Assembly (NCBI GenBank): GCA_902786615.1
Contig: CADADE010000035.1
Coordinates: forward strand, 1-33,499
DNA length: 33,499 nt
Origin: Oscillospiraceae bacterium
GTDB taxonomy: Bacteria > Bacillota_A > Clostridia > Oscillospirales > Oscillospiraceae
Direction of reading: 5' to 3'
In this document: positions 26,460 to 33,492 of the stretch, piece by piece
Position numbering within the stretch: the first letter of the stretch is position 1
Layout of the letters: each line of letters begins with the position of its first letter
Translations under genes and position numbers: made by a program
Notes under the pieces: model-generated
Database searches by the model: none
What the model was told of the DNA's origin: nothing
Seen by the model: the letters and a program-made list of their open reading frames with translations, nothing else

Positions 26460-27479
26460 ATGAATGTCCTTGTCACCGGCGGCGCCGGATATATCGGCAG
26501 CCACACCTGCGTCGAGCTTCTCAACCGCGGCTACGGCGTCATCGTCATCGACAACCTGGTCAATTCCAGCCCCAAGGCCATCGAGCGCGTAGAGCAGATC
26601 ACCGGCAAGAAGGTCGCCTTCTACGAAAACGACGTGCGCGACAGAGCCGCGCTGGACCGCATCTTTGAAAAGCACGACATCAGCTGCGCCATCCACTTCG
26701 CGGGTCTCAAAGCTGTGGGTGAATCCGTGGCGATGCCGCTGGAATACTACGACAACAACCTCTTCTCCACCGTGCGCCTGTGCGAGGCGATGCGCGACCA
26801 CGGCGTAAAGAACATCGTCTTCTCCTCCTCCGCCACGGTCTACTCCGGCGACAACGAGGTGCCGCTCCGTGAGACCAGCAAGACCGGCAACTGCACCAAC
26901 CCCTACGGCTGGACCAAGTACATGTCCGAGCAGATCCTGCGCGACACCGCCAAGGCGGTGGACGACTTCACCGTCTCCCTGCTGCGCTACTTCAACCCCA
27001 TTGGCGCGCACGCCAGCGGTCTTATCGGCGAGGACCCGCGCGGCATTCCCAATAACCTCATGCCCTTCATCGCCCAGGTCGCCGTCGGCCGCCGCGATCA
27101 TCTGAACGTCTTCGGCAACGACTACGACACGCCAGACGGCACCGGCGTGCGCGACTACATCCACGTCGTCGATCTGGCGCGCGGCCATGTGTGCGCCATC
27201 GAGTACATGATGAAGCACCGCGGCGAGAACGTCTTCAACCTCGGTACCGGCACCGGCTACAGCGTGCTGGACATGGTGCATGCCTTTGAGCGCGTCACCG
27301 GCGTGAAGATCCCCTATGAGATCGTGGATCGCCGCCCCGGCGACCTTGCCACCGTGTACTCCAGCCCCGACAAGAGCGCCCAGCTTCTCGGCTGGAAGGC
27401 GGAGTACAACCTGGAGGACATGTGCCGCGACACCTGGGCCTGGCAGTCCAAGAACCCCATGGGCTACGAGACGGTATAA
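26460..27479 (+). CDS. galE: UDP-glucose 4-epimerase
   Basis: Interconverts UDP-glucose and UDP-galactose using tightly bound NAD+ (Leloir pathway, polysaccharide precursors). The 339-residue extended SDR has the NAD loop NVLVTGGAGYIGSH, the catalytic SSSATVYS serine region and Tyr-x3-Lys in NPYGWTKYMSE, plus LRYFNPIGAH and the C-terminal GWKAEYNLEDM typical of GalE. A GAGAGGAG site precedes the ATG. It ends just before a 20-bp bidirectional terminator shared with the convergent gpmI. It could also process UDP-uronates or N-acetylated sugars. Confidence 0.96.
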   Translation: MNVLVTGGAGYIGSHTCVELLNRGYGVIVIDNLVNSSPKAIERVEQITGKKVAFYENDVRDRAALDRIFEKHDISCAIHFAGLKAVGESVAMPLEYYDNNLFSTVRLCEAMRDHGVKNIVFSSSATVYSGDNEVPLRETSKTGNCTNPYGWTKYMSEQILRDTAKAVDDFTVSLLRYFNPIGAHASGLIGEDPRGIPNNLMPFIAQVAVGRRDHLNVFGNDYDTPDGTGVRDYIHVVDLARGHVCAIEYMMKHRGENVFNLGTGTGYSVLDMVHAFERVTGVKIPYEIVDRRPGDLATVYSSPDKSAQLLGWKAEYNLEDMCRDTWAWQSKNPMGYETV

Positions 27480-27488
27480 ATCATATAG

Positions 27489-27538
27489 ATCATATAAAAA
27501 CAACGCCACCCGGACGGATGGCGTTGTTTTTATATGAT
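27489..27538. terminator. bidirectional Rho-independent terminator between galE and gpmI
   Basis: A perfect 20-bp inverted repeat with a 10-base loop. The GC core AACAACGCCA/TGGCGTTGTT is flanked by A and T tracts on both sides, so it provides a U-tail in either direction. Confidence 0.93.
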
Positions 27539-27545
27539 AATGTTA

Positions 27546-29063
27546 TTACCCGATCAGGCACTCGCCGGTCATTTCCTTCGGCTGCTGGAGCCCCATGACC
27601 TTGAGGATCGTGGGGGCGATGTCAGCGAGGCGGCCGGGCTTGAGGGTGATCCCCTTCTCGCAGACGACGAAGGGCACCGGGTTCGTGGTGTGGGCGGTGT
27701 TGACCTTGCCGGTATGCTCGTCGAACATGCAGTCGGCGTTGCCGTGGTCGGCGGTGACCAGCAGGACGGTGTCGGGGTGCTTTGCGACCTCCGCCATGAT
27801 CCGCCCGATGCAGGCATCCACCGTCTGGACGGCCTTGATCGCGGCCTCCATGACGCCGGTGTGCCCGACCATGTCGCAGTTTGCGAAGTTGCAGACGATC
27901 AGGCCGTACTCGTCGGAGGCGATGGCCTCGACCACCTTGTCGCAGACCTTGTTGGCGCTCATCTCCGGGATGAGGTCATAGGTCGGGAACTCCTTGGGGG
28001 ACGGGACGAGGCAGCGGACCTCACCCTCGGTCTCCTTCTCAACGCCGCCGTTGAAGAAGAAAGTGACGTGGGCGTACTTCTCGGTCTCCGCCACGCGGAA
28101 CTGCTTGAGGCCCAGGGAGCTCACATAGTCGCCGAGGGTGTTTTCAATGACCTCGGGCGGGTAGGCGATGGGCAGGGGCAGGGTCTCGTCGTACTGCGCG
28201 GTGCAGACGAAGCTGAGGGGGAAGACGGTCTTCTTTCTCTCGAAGCCGTCGAAGTTCTCCAGATTCAGCGCCCAGGTCATCTCTCTGGCGCGGTCGGGGC
28301 GGAAGTTCATGAAGATGACGCTGTCGCCCTGGTTGATCTGCCCCTCGGGGCAGCAGACGACGGGCTCGACAAATTCGTCGGTCTTGTCGTTTGCGTAGCT
28401 GGCCTCGACGGCGTGGACGGGATCGGGGTCCTGCACGCCCTCTCCGCAGACGATGGCGTTGTAGCCCTTCTCCACGCGGTCCCAGCGCTTGTCGCGGTCC
28501 ATGCCCCAGAAGCGGCCCTGGATGGTGGCGATCTTCGCGTTGCCGAGGGAGTCGCACTTCTCCTTGAGCTGCTTGATGAAGCCGGCGCCGCTGGTGGGCG
28601 GCACGTCGCGCCCGTCGAGGAAGCAGTGGACATAGACCTTCTCCAGGCCGTGCTGCTTCGCCATATCGAGCATGGCGAAGACGTGGGTCAGGTGGCTGTG
28701 CACGCCGCCGTCGGACATGAGGCCCATGATATGCAGGGCCTTGCCGTTCGTTTTCGCGTCCTCAATGGCCTTGAGGTAGACCGGGTTCTGGAAGAACTTG
28801 CCGTTCTTGATCTCCTGGGTCATCTTGGGCAGGATCTGGAAGACCACGCGGCCCGCGCCCATATTGGTATGGCCGACCTCGGAGTTGCCCATCTGCCCCT
28901 CGGGCAGACCCACGTCCAGGCCGGAGGCCTGGAGGCAGGTGTGGGGATTTTCGGCAAAGAGTCTGTCAAGATTGGGGGTGTCGGCTACATAGACGGCGTT
29001 GCCCCGGGAGGGCGCGGCCAGACCGTAGCCGTCCATGATAATCAGGACTGCTTTTTTGCTCAT
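27546..29063 (-). CDS. gpmI: 2,3-bisphosphoglycerate-independent phosphoglycerate mutase
   Basis: Converts 3- to 2-phosphoglycerate in glycolysis using two Mn2+. The 505-residue alkaline-phosphatase-superfamily enzyme shows the metal Asp in LIIMDGYG, the phospho-Ser in GNSEVGHTNMGAGR, and the C-terminal VTADHGNADCMFDE and HTTNPVPFV metal motifs. Start at 29063 follows TAAGGAG. It is the last gene of the trmL-pgk-tpiA-gpmI operon, 12 bp after tpiA. Confidence 0.98.
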   Translation of the reverse strand: MSKKAVLIIMDGYGLAAPSRGNAVYVADTPNLDRLFAENPHTCLQASGLDVGLPEGQMGNSEVGHTNMGAGRVVFQILPKMTQEIKNGKFFQNPVYLKAIEDAKTNGKALHIMGLMSDGGVHSHLTHVFAMLDMAKQHGLEKVYVHCFLDGRDVPPTSGAGFIKQLKEKCDSLGNAKIATIQGRFWGMDRDKRWDRVEKGYNAIVCGEGVQDPDPVHAVEASYANDKTDEFVEPVVCCPEGQINQGDSVIFMNFRPDRAREMTWALNLENFDGFERKKTVFPLSFVCTAQYDETLPLPIAYPPEVIENTLGDYVSSLGLKQFRVAETEKYAHVTFFFNGGVEKETEGEVRCLVPSPKEFPTYDLIPEMSANKVCDKVVEAIASDEYGLIVCNFANCDMVGHTGVMEAAIKAVQTVDACIGRIMAEVAKHPDTVLLVTADHGNADCMFDEHTGKVNTAHTTNPVPFVVCEKGITLKPGRLADIAPTILKVMGLQQPKEMTGECLIG

Positions 29064-29075
29064 GGCTTTAGCTCC

Positions 29076-29849
29076 TTACTCCTGATCGGTGGCCTTGATG
29101 ATGGCCGCGAAGTCAGCGGGCTTGAGGGAAGCGCCGCCGATGAGGCCGCCGTCGATATCGGGCTGGGCCAGCAGTTCGGCCGCGTTCTTGGCGTTCATGC
29201 TGCCGCCGTAGAGGATGCTGACGGCACGGGCGGGACGCGCGCCGTAGATGCCGCGGATGACGGCACGGATGCCCTCGCAGACCTCCTGCGCCTGCTCGGC
29301 CGTGGCGGTCTTGCCGGTGCCGATGGCCCAGATGGGCTCGTAGGCGATGATGCAGCGGCGCAGCTTGGTGGCGTCGATGCCGCTGAGGGCAGCCTTGACC
29401 TGGTAGGCGACATACTCCATGGTGAGATCCATCTCGCGCTGCTCAAGGCTCTCGCCCACGCAGATGATGGGGACGATGCCCTTGGCGATCAGGGCCTTGG
29501 CCTTGGCGTTGACGAGCATATCATCCTCGCCGTGGTACTGGCGGCGCTCGGAGTGGCCGACGATGCAGTACTTGGCGCCGATGTCGGCAAGCTGGCTGGC
29601 AGAGACCTCGCCGGTGTAAGCGCCCTTTTCGTACTTGGAAACATCCTCGCCGCCGGCGGCGACCTTGCAGTCCTTGCCGGCCTTGATCATGGCGGGGATC
29701 ATCACGGCGGGGGTGCACAGCACCATCTCGCAGGTGCGGGTCTTGGGCAGGTTCTCCTTGAGCTCTTCGATGAAGGGCTTGATCTCGGACGCCAGCATGT
29801 TCATCTTCCAGTTGCCGGCGATAACGGTTTTACGGTACTTTCTGTTCAT
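29076..29849 (-). CDS. tpiA: triosephosphate isomerase
   Basis: Interconverts dihydroxyacetone phosphate and glyceraldehyde-3-phosphate, the latter also produced by KDPG aldolase here. The 257 residues include NWKMN (Lys), IVGHSERR (His), AYEPIWAIGTG (catalytic Glu) and the phosphate loop YGGSMNAKN. Start at 29849 follows AAAGGAACC. It lies between pgk (17 bp) and gpmI (12 bp) in one transcript. Confidence 0.98.
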   Translation of the reverse strand: MNRKYRKTVIAGNWKMNMLASEIKPFIEELKENLPKTRTCEMVLCTPAVMIPAMIKAGKDCKVAAGGEDVSKYEKGAYTGEVSASQLADIGAKYCIVGHSERRQYHGEDDMLVNAKAKALIAKGIVPIICVGESLEQREMDLTMEYVAYQVKAALSGIDATKLRRCIIAYEPIWAIGTGKTATAEQAQEVCEGIRAVIRGIYGARPARAVSILYGGSMNAKNAAELLAQPDIDGGLIGGASLKPADFAAIIKATDQE

Positions 29850-29866
29850 TTTCGATGGTTCCTTTC

Positions 29867-31078
29867 TTACGCGTCCAGCAGGCAGGCCACGCCCGGCAGC
29901 TCCTTGCCCTCCAGGAATTCGAGGGAAGCGCCGCCGCCGGTGGAGATGTGGGTGATCTTGTCGGCAAAGCCGAGCTTCTCGACCGCAGCCGCGCTGTCGC
30001 CGCCGCCGACGATGGTGATCGCGCCGGACTCGGCCAGAGCCTTGGCCATGGCCTTGATGGTGCCCGCGCCGTGGACTGCGTTTGCGAAGAGCTCCACGGT
30101 CTTGGGGCCGATGTCCATGCCCATGAGATCGGCGGGGATGTTGCCCTCGATCAGGACGGGCTCCGCGTCGGCGGAGAACTCGGCGGCGCAGTAGTTGTCA
30201 ACAGGCAGGAGGAACTTGACGCCCTTGGCCTCGGCCTTGGCGATCATGTCCTTGGCGTAATCGATACGGTCAGCCTCGAGCAGGGACTTGCCGATCTCGA
30301 AGCCCTGAGCCTTCTTGAAGGTGTAGGCCATGCCGCCGCCGATGATGATGGTGTCGGCCTTCTCGAGGAGGTTGTTGATGACGTTGATCTTGTCGGAGAC
30401 CTTCGCGCCGCCGAGGACAGCGACGAAGGGGCGCTTGGGATCGTCCAGGGCCTTGCCCATGATGTCAAGCTCTTTCTTGACCAGCAGGCCGGAGTAGGCG
30501 GGCAGGTAGGCCGCGACGCCCGCGGTGGAGGCGTGGGCTCTGTGCACGGTGCCGAACGCGTCGGACACAAAAACCTCAGCCATGTCGGCCAGGGCCTTGG
30601 CGAAGGCGGGGTCGTTCTTGGTCTCGCCCTTATCGAAGCGCAGGTTCTCCAGCAGCAGGAGCTGGCCGGGCTGCAGCGCGGCGGCCTTGGCCTTGGCGTC
30701 CTCGCCCACGGTGTCGGAGGCGAAGATCACGTCCATGCCCAGAAGCTCGCTCAGTCTCTTGGCGACGGGGGCGAGGGTCAGCTTCTTGAGGGACTTCTCC
30801 CACTCTTCCTTGGTGATATCTTCGGCGTTCTTGCCCTTCTCGACCTGCTTTTTCACATAGCCGTCAAAGGTGGCGACGGGCTTGCCCAGGTGGGAGCAGG
30901 CGATGACGGCAGCGCCCTGCTCGAGCAGGTACTTGATGGTGGGGAGGGCGGCGACGATGCGCTTGTCGCTGGTGATTTCGCCGGTCTTCTTGTCCTGGGG
31001 AACGTTGAAGTCGCAGCGGAGCAGAACCTTCTTGCCTTTGACGTCGGCGTCATAGACGGTTTTTTTGTTGTAATTCAT
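29867..31078 (-). CDS. pgk: phosphoglycerate kinase
   Basis: Transfers phosphate from 1,3-bisphosphoglycerate to ADP. The 403 residues match the family, with [21 protein letters not shown], the [10 protein letters not shown] nucleotide-domain motif and the C-terminal [13 protein letters not shown] and [16 protein letters not shown]. Start at 31078 follows AGGAGGAACC, 33 bp after trmL. The usual partner gapA is not adjacent. Confidence 0.98.
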   Translation of the reverse strand: MNYNKKTVYDADVKGKKVLLRCDFNVPQDKKTGEITSDKRIVAALPTIKYLLEQGAAVIACSHLGKPVATFDGYVKKQVEKGKNAEDITKEEWEKSLKKLTLAPVAKRLSELLGMDVIFASDTVGEDAKAKAAALQPGQLLLLENLRFDKGETKNDPAFAKALADMAEVFVSDAFGTVHRAHASTAGVAAYLPAYSGLLVKKELDIMGKALDDPKRPFVAVLGGAKVSDKINVINNLLEKADTIIIGGGMAYTFKKAQGFEIGKSLLEADRIDYAKDMIAKAEAKGVKFLLPVDNYCAAEFSADAEPVLIEGNIPADLMGMDIGPKTVELFANAVHGAGTIKAMAKALAESGAITIVGGGDSAAAVEKLGFADKITHISTGGGASLEFLEGKELPGVACLLDA

Positions 31079-31111
31079 GCTGGTTCCTCCTGTAATAATA
31101 ATATAATGTGT

Positions 31112-31603
31112 TTACATGGTTTCATCCGCCATGGAGCCCTCGGCGAGCAGGCCGGGAAAGCCCTGCTGCCTGAGCGCCTCATAGGCGAGGATTGCGACGG
31201 AATTGGAAAGATTCAGGCTGCGCGCCTGAGAGATCATCGGGATGCGGACGCATCTGTCGCGGTACTTTTCGCGCAGCCACTCGGGAAGCCCTGCGGTCTC
31301 CTTGCCGAACATCAGCGTCGTATCGCCGGAAAAGTCCGCCTCATGGTAGGCGCGCGGCGCTTTCGTCGTGGCAAGCCACAGGCCCGCGTCCCCGTTTTGG
31401 GCGAAGTACTCGTCCAGGTTTTCATACACGCGGATATCGACCAGATACCAGTAGTCCAGGCCGCAGCGCTTGACCGCCTTGTCGGAGATATCGAAGCCCA
31501 GGGGCCTTACAAGATGGAGCCTCGCCCCGGTCGCCGCGCAGGTTCTGGCGACAGCGCCCGTGTTGTGCGGGATCTCCGGCTCGACAAGCACGATATTGAG
31601 CAT
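31112..31603 (-). CDS. trmL: tRNA (cytidine/uridine(34)-2'-O)-methyltransferase
   Basis: SPOUT-class methyltransferase that 2'-O-methylates the wobble nucleotide of tRNA-Leu isoacceptors using SAM. The 163 residues match TrmL length and show PEIPHNTGAVARTCAATG, LVRPLGF, LMFGKETAGLP and the knot motif IPMISQARSLNLSNSVAI. ATG 31603 follows GAGGAGAGG; the in-frame extension to 31666 is rejected. An extended -10 (TGCTAAAAT, minus, 31670-31678) may be the operon promoter, though no -35 was seen. It heads the glycolytic genes. Confidence 0.95.
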   Translation of the reverse strand: MLNIVLVEPEIPHNTGAVARTCAATGARLHLVRPLGFDISDKAVKRCGLDYWYLVDIRVYENLDEYFAQNGDAGLWLATTKAPRAYHEADFSGDTTLMFGKETAGLPEWLREKYRDRCVRIPMISQARSLNLSNSVAILAYEALRQQGFPGLLAEGSMADETM

Positions 31604-31724
31604 GTCCTCTCCTCTTTTCTGCGGCGGCTGCGCGGGAAAAAGTATTACCTCTCCCTTTGAATCCACCCTATTTTAGCACAGAAAGCAAAAAAATCATGCA
31701 CAATTTTCTATTTTTTCAATCTTC

Positions 31725-31753
31725 TTGCAAACTGTACAAATATAGGCTATAAT
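31725..31753 (+). promoter_or_regulatory. sigma-A promoter of the radical SAM gene
   Basis: TTGCAA (31725-31730), a 17-bp spacer and a perfect TATAAT (31748-31753). Predicted start near 31760 gives a ~64-nt leader to the ATG at 31824. Confidence 0.75.
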
Positions 31754-31823
31754 CGTCCCCGCCGAATGGCATGAAACTGGCATTTTGCATATCTGCCTAC
31801 TCTGACTTGGGAGATGTTGGAAT

Positions 31824-32711
31824 ATGGAAATCCTGTGCGAGCTCTGCCCCCGGCGCTGCGGGACGCTGCGGGGCGACAATACCCCCGGCGGCGTGTGCTG
31901 CTCTCCCCTGCTGCCGCGCGTTGCGAGGGCCGCCGCGCACTACGGGGAAGAGCCCTGCATCGCCGGAAAAAACGGCACGGGCGCGGTGTTTTTCACGGGC
32001 TGCAATCTGCGCTGCGTGTTCTGTCAGAACGTTGAAATCTCCCGGGGCGAGGGCGGGCGCAGCGTCACCGTGAAAGAATTGCGCGAGCTGCTCCTGCGCC
32101 TGCGGGATCAGGGCGTGGACAGCATCGACCTTGTGACCGGCGCGCACTATGTCCCCGCGATCGCCGAGGCGCTCTCCGGGCTCACGCTCGGGGTCCCGGT
32201 GGTATGGAACAGCTCCGGCTATGAGAGTGCGGAGACCCTCCGCGAGCTTGAGGGGCTGGTGCAGGTGTACATGCCGGACTTCAAGTATTATGACGCCGAA
32301 GCCGCCCGGCGATACAGCGCGACGGCGGATTACCCGGCGGTCGCGGCGGCGGCGATCCGGGAGATGTTCCGTCAGGTCGGGCCGTATGTGCTGGACGAAA
32401 GCGGCCTCATGCGCTCCGGCGTTCTGATCCGCCACCTGATTTTGCCGGGGCGCGCGGAGGACGCGCGGGACGTCATTGACTTTGCCGCCGACGAATTTCC
32501 GCGCGGCAGCGTCCTCTTCTCGCTCATGAGCCAGTACACGCCCATGCCGGGGCTCTCGCGCTTTCCGGAGCTTCAAAAGCGCGTCACGGCGGAGGAAAAC
32601 CGGGCGCTCATTCACTACATGCAGGTGCGCCGCCTGGACGGCTTCTGGCAGGAGCCGGACGCCGCGACAAGCGACATGATCCCGGCCTGGGATTTAACCG
32701 GGGTGGAGTGA
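31824..32711 (+). CDS. radical SAM protein, PflX/PflA-like (COG1313 type)
   Basis: A 295-residue radical SAM enzyme. The cluster-binding motif is GCNLRCVFC (Cys60, 64, 67), followed by QNVEISRG. Extra Cys precede it near the N-terminus (Cys5, 8, 12, 25, 26), as in PflX-like proteins. VVWNSSGYES, VYMPDFKYY and LIRHLILPG are further family blocks. The role of the family is not established; homology to pyruvate-formate-lyase activases suggests glycyl-radical activation or peptide modification. No substrate protein is adjacent. Start at 31824 follows GGGAG. Its stop directly abuts the tandem repeat region. Confidence 0.88.
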   Translation: MEILCELCPRRCGTLRGDNTPGGVCCSPLLPRVARAAAHYGEEPCIAGKNGTGAVFFTGCNLRCVFCQNVEISRGEGGRSVTVKELRELLLRLRDQGVDSIDLVTGAHYVPAIAEALSGLTLGVPVVWNSSGYESAETLRELEGLVQVYMPDFKYYDAEAARRYSATADYPAVAAAAIREMFRQVGPYVLDESGLMRSGVLIRHLILPGRAEDARDVIDFAADEFPRGSVLFSLMSQYTPMPGLSRFPELQKRVTAEENRALIHYMQVRRLDGFWQEPDAATSDMIPAWDLTGVE

Positions 32712-32810
32712 CCGGCGCGCCGCCGAGGGCGTCGGGCGGGCTTTGAAAAGCCCTCCATCATGGGAGGTTTTGCAAGGAGGAATTGGCAAAAAAACGCAAT
32801 CGGGCCGGGA

Positions 32811-32839
32811 TTGACAAAAGCGCCCGACTGCCCTATAAT
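32811..32839 (+). promoter_or_regulatory. perfect consensus promoter of the repeat RNA, copy 1
   Basis: TTGACA (32811-32816), exactly 17 bp, TATAAT (32834-32839): a full sigma-A consensus, the strongest promoter seen in the window. Predicted start near 32846. Confidence 0.88.
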
Positions 32840-32845
32840 AACAGT

Positions 32846-32949
32846 GAAGAGCGAACCACGCACACGGTTAGCTCCTCAACTGAGAGTTAAAGATGTGGCA
32901 AAGCCACAAAGTCAACCGTCACTTGTCCGGAGTGGCGGTTGACTTTTTT
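32846..32949 (+). ncRNA. candidate antisense small RNA, copy 1
   Basis: A ~104-nt RNA defined by the consensus promoter and a strong intrinsic terminator. It contains a TTAGCTC/GAGTTAA hairpin whose loop side carries CTCCTC, complementary to the peptide gene's Shine-Dalgarno, then a TGTGGC/GCCACA hairpin, then the terminator stem. Its last ~31 nt are antisense to the 3' end of the minus-strand peptide gene. No convincing ORF of its own is seen. Confidence 0.6.
32909..32949 (+). terminator. terminator of the repeat RNA, copy 1
   Basis: A 15-bp stem with one mismatched/wobble pair (AAGTCAACCGTCACT with AGTGGCGGTTGACTT), a 7-base loop and six T. In the minus direction the same hairpin contains the peptide gene's stop codon, with a weaker TTTGTGGCTTT tail. 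Confidence 0.88.
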
Positions 32950-33026
32950 ATGGGCTTTGCCTTTCGGGAAGTCTTCCGCACGATAACCGTAACAGTCCAC
33001 TTCTTGATATGAAAGGTAATCCGCAT
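32919..33026 (-). CDS. 35-residue basic peptide, candidate type I toxin, copy 1
   Basis: Starts MRITFHIKKW, continues with a short hydrophobic TVTVIV stretch, then a Lys/Arg-rich tail (RKTSRKAKPIKK) and ends PDK. ATG 33026 is eight bases from a perfect AGGAGG (33035-33040). Upstream CCTCC can pair with GGAGG across an AAACA loop, hiding the site. A second copy in the window differs by one Ile-to-Val change and one silent change, supporting this frame as coding. No family was recognised with certainty; toxin function is inferred from the antisense RNA arrangement. It could instead be a regulatory leader peptide. Confidence 0.55.
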   Translation of the reverse strand: MRITFHIKKWTVTVIVRKTSRKAKPIKKSTATPDK

Positions 33027-33029
33027 AAG

Positions 33030-33055
33030 TACCACCTCCTGTTTGGAGGATGGAA
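33030..33055 (-). promoter_or_regulatory. hairpin sequestering the peptide gene's Shine-Dalgarno
   Basis: In the minus-strand mRNA, CCATCCTCC (33046-33054) can pair with GGAGGTGG (about 33032-33039) across AAACA, with one bulged T. Such occlusion is common in type I toxin mRNAs. A CCCCGAAAGGGG hairpin also lies near the 5' end of the leader (33092-33103). Confidence 0.5.
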
Positions 33056-33111
33056 CCAACCGCCTGCGTGTGAATGTTCAACTCTTCACCGTCCCCTTTC
33101 GGGGTGTTTTT

Positions 33112-33140
33112 ATTTTACATAAGCTGTCTGAATTTGTCAA
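33112..33140 (-). promoter_or_regulatory. promoter of the small peptide gene, copy 1
   Basis: On the minus strand TTGACA (33135-33140), 17 bp, TAAAAT (33112-33117). Predicted start near 33105, giving a ~79-nt structured leader before ATG 33026. The gene-free stretch 33027-33384 otherwise holds the copy junction and the copy 2 promoter. Confidence 0.75.
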
Positions 33141-33275
33141 CAAATCATATGCCATCAAAAACCTGCCGCCGAACACCGCGCGCGTCGCCGAGGGCGTCGG
33201 GCGGGCTTTGAAAAGCCCTCTGTCACGGGAGGTTTTGCAAGGAGGAATTAGCAAAAAAACGCAATCGGGCCGGGA

Positions 33276-33304
33276 TTGACAAAAGCGCCCGACTGCCCTA
33301 TAAT
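33276..33304 (+). promoter_or_regulatory. perfect consensus promoter of the repeat RNA, copy 2
   Basis: TTGACA (33276-33281), 17 bp, TATAAT (33299-33304), conserved exactly from copy 1. Predicted start near 33311. Confidence 0.88.
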
Positions 33305-33310
33305 AACAGT

Positions 33311-33415
33311 GAAGAGCGAACCACGCACACGGTTAGCTCCTCAAAGATATAGGGTATTTTGTGGCAAAGCCACAAAGTCAACCGTCACTTGTCGGGAGTG
33401 GCGGTTGACTTTTTT
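33311..33415 (+). ncRNA. candidate antisense small RNA, copy 2
   Basis: A ~105-nt RNA from the consensus promoter to the terminator (stem 33375-33389 with 33397-33411, then six T). It keeps GCTCCTC and the TGTGGC/GCCACA hairpin. The segment between them is replaced by an unrelated AT-rich sequence, so the copy 1 hairpin at that place is lost. It overlaps the second peptide gene's 3' end. Confidence 0.58.
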
Positions 33416-33492
33416 ACGGGCTTTGCCTTTCGGGAAGTCTTCCGCACGATAACCGTAACAGTCCACTTCTTGATATGAAAGGTAATCCGCAT
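33385..33492 (-). CDS. 35-residue basic peptide, candidate type I toxin, copy 2
   Basis: Same reading frame and length as the copy at 32919-33026. It differs by Ile26-to-Val (ATA to GTA) and a silent Pro codon change. Its Shine-Dalgarno and promoter lie beyond the window end. Frame preservation between copies is modest evidence for selection on the peptide. Confidence 0.52.
   Translation of the reverse strand: MRITFHIKKWTVTVIVRKTSRKAKPVKKSTATPDK

Larger units (their letters stand above)
32712..33185. repeat. tandem repeat unit, copy 1 (candidate type I toxin-antitoxin cassette)
   Basis: A ~465-bp unit starting right after the radical SAM stop. Matching blocks recur 465-466 bp further on. 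In order it holds a short GC-rich hairpin (GGGCTT/AAGCCC), a consensus plus-strand promoter, a ~104-nt RNA with terminator, a convergent 35-codon minus-strand peptide gene, its leader and its promoter. Confidence 0.85.

Noticed and set aside
27534..30194. A very long open frame (~886 codons) antisense to gpmI, tpiA and pgk
   Set aside because: It is complementary to three unmistakable glycolytic genes. Long antisense frames are expected from their GC-rich third positions, and the product is low-complexity Val/Ala/Gly/Asp.
32760..32942. A plus-strand frame starting at ATG 32760 with AAGGAGG nearby, also readable from TTG in another frame
   Set aside because: It runs through the consensus promoter and terminator, and the starts are not conserved in copy 2 (ATG and TTG changed).
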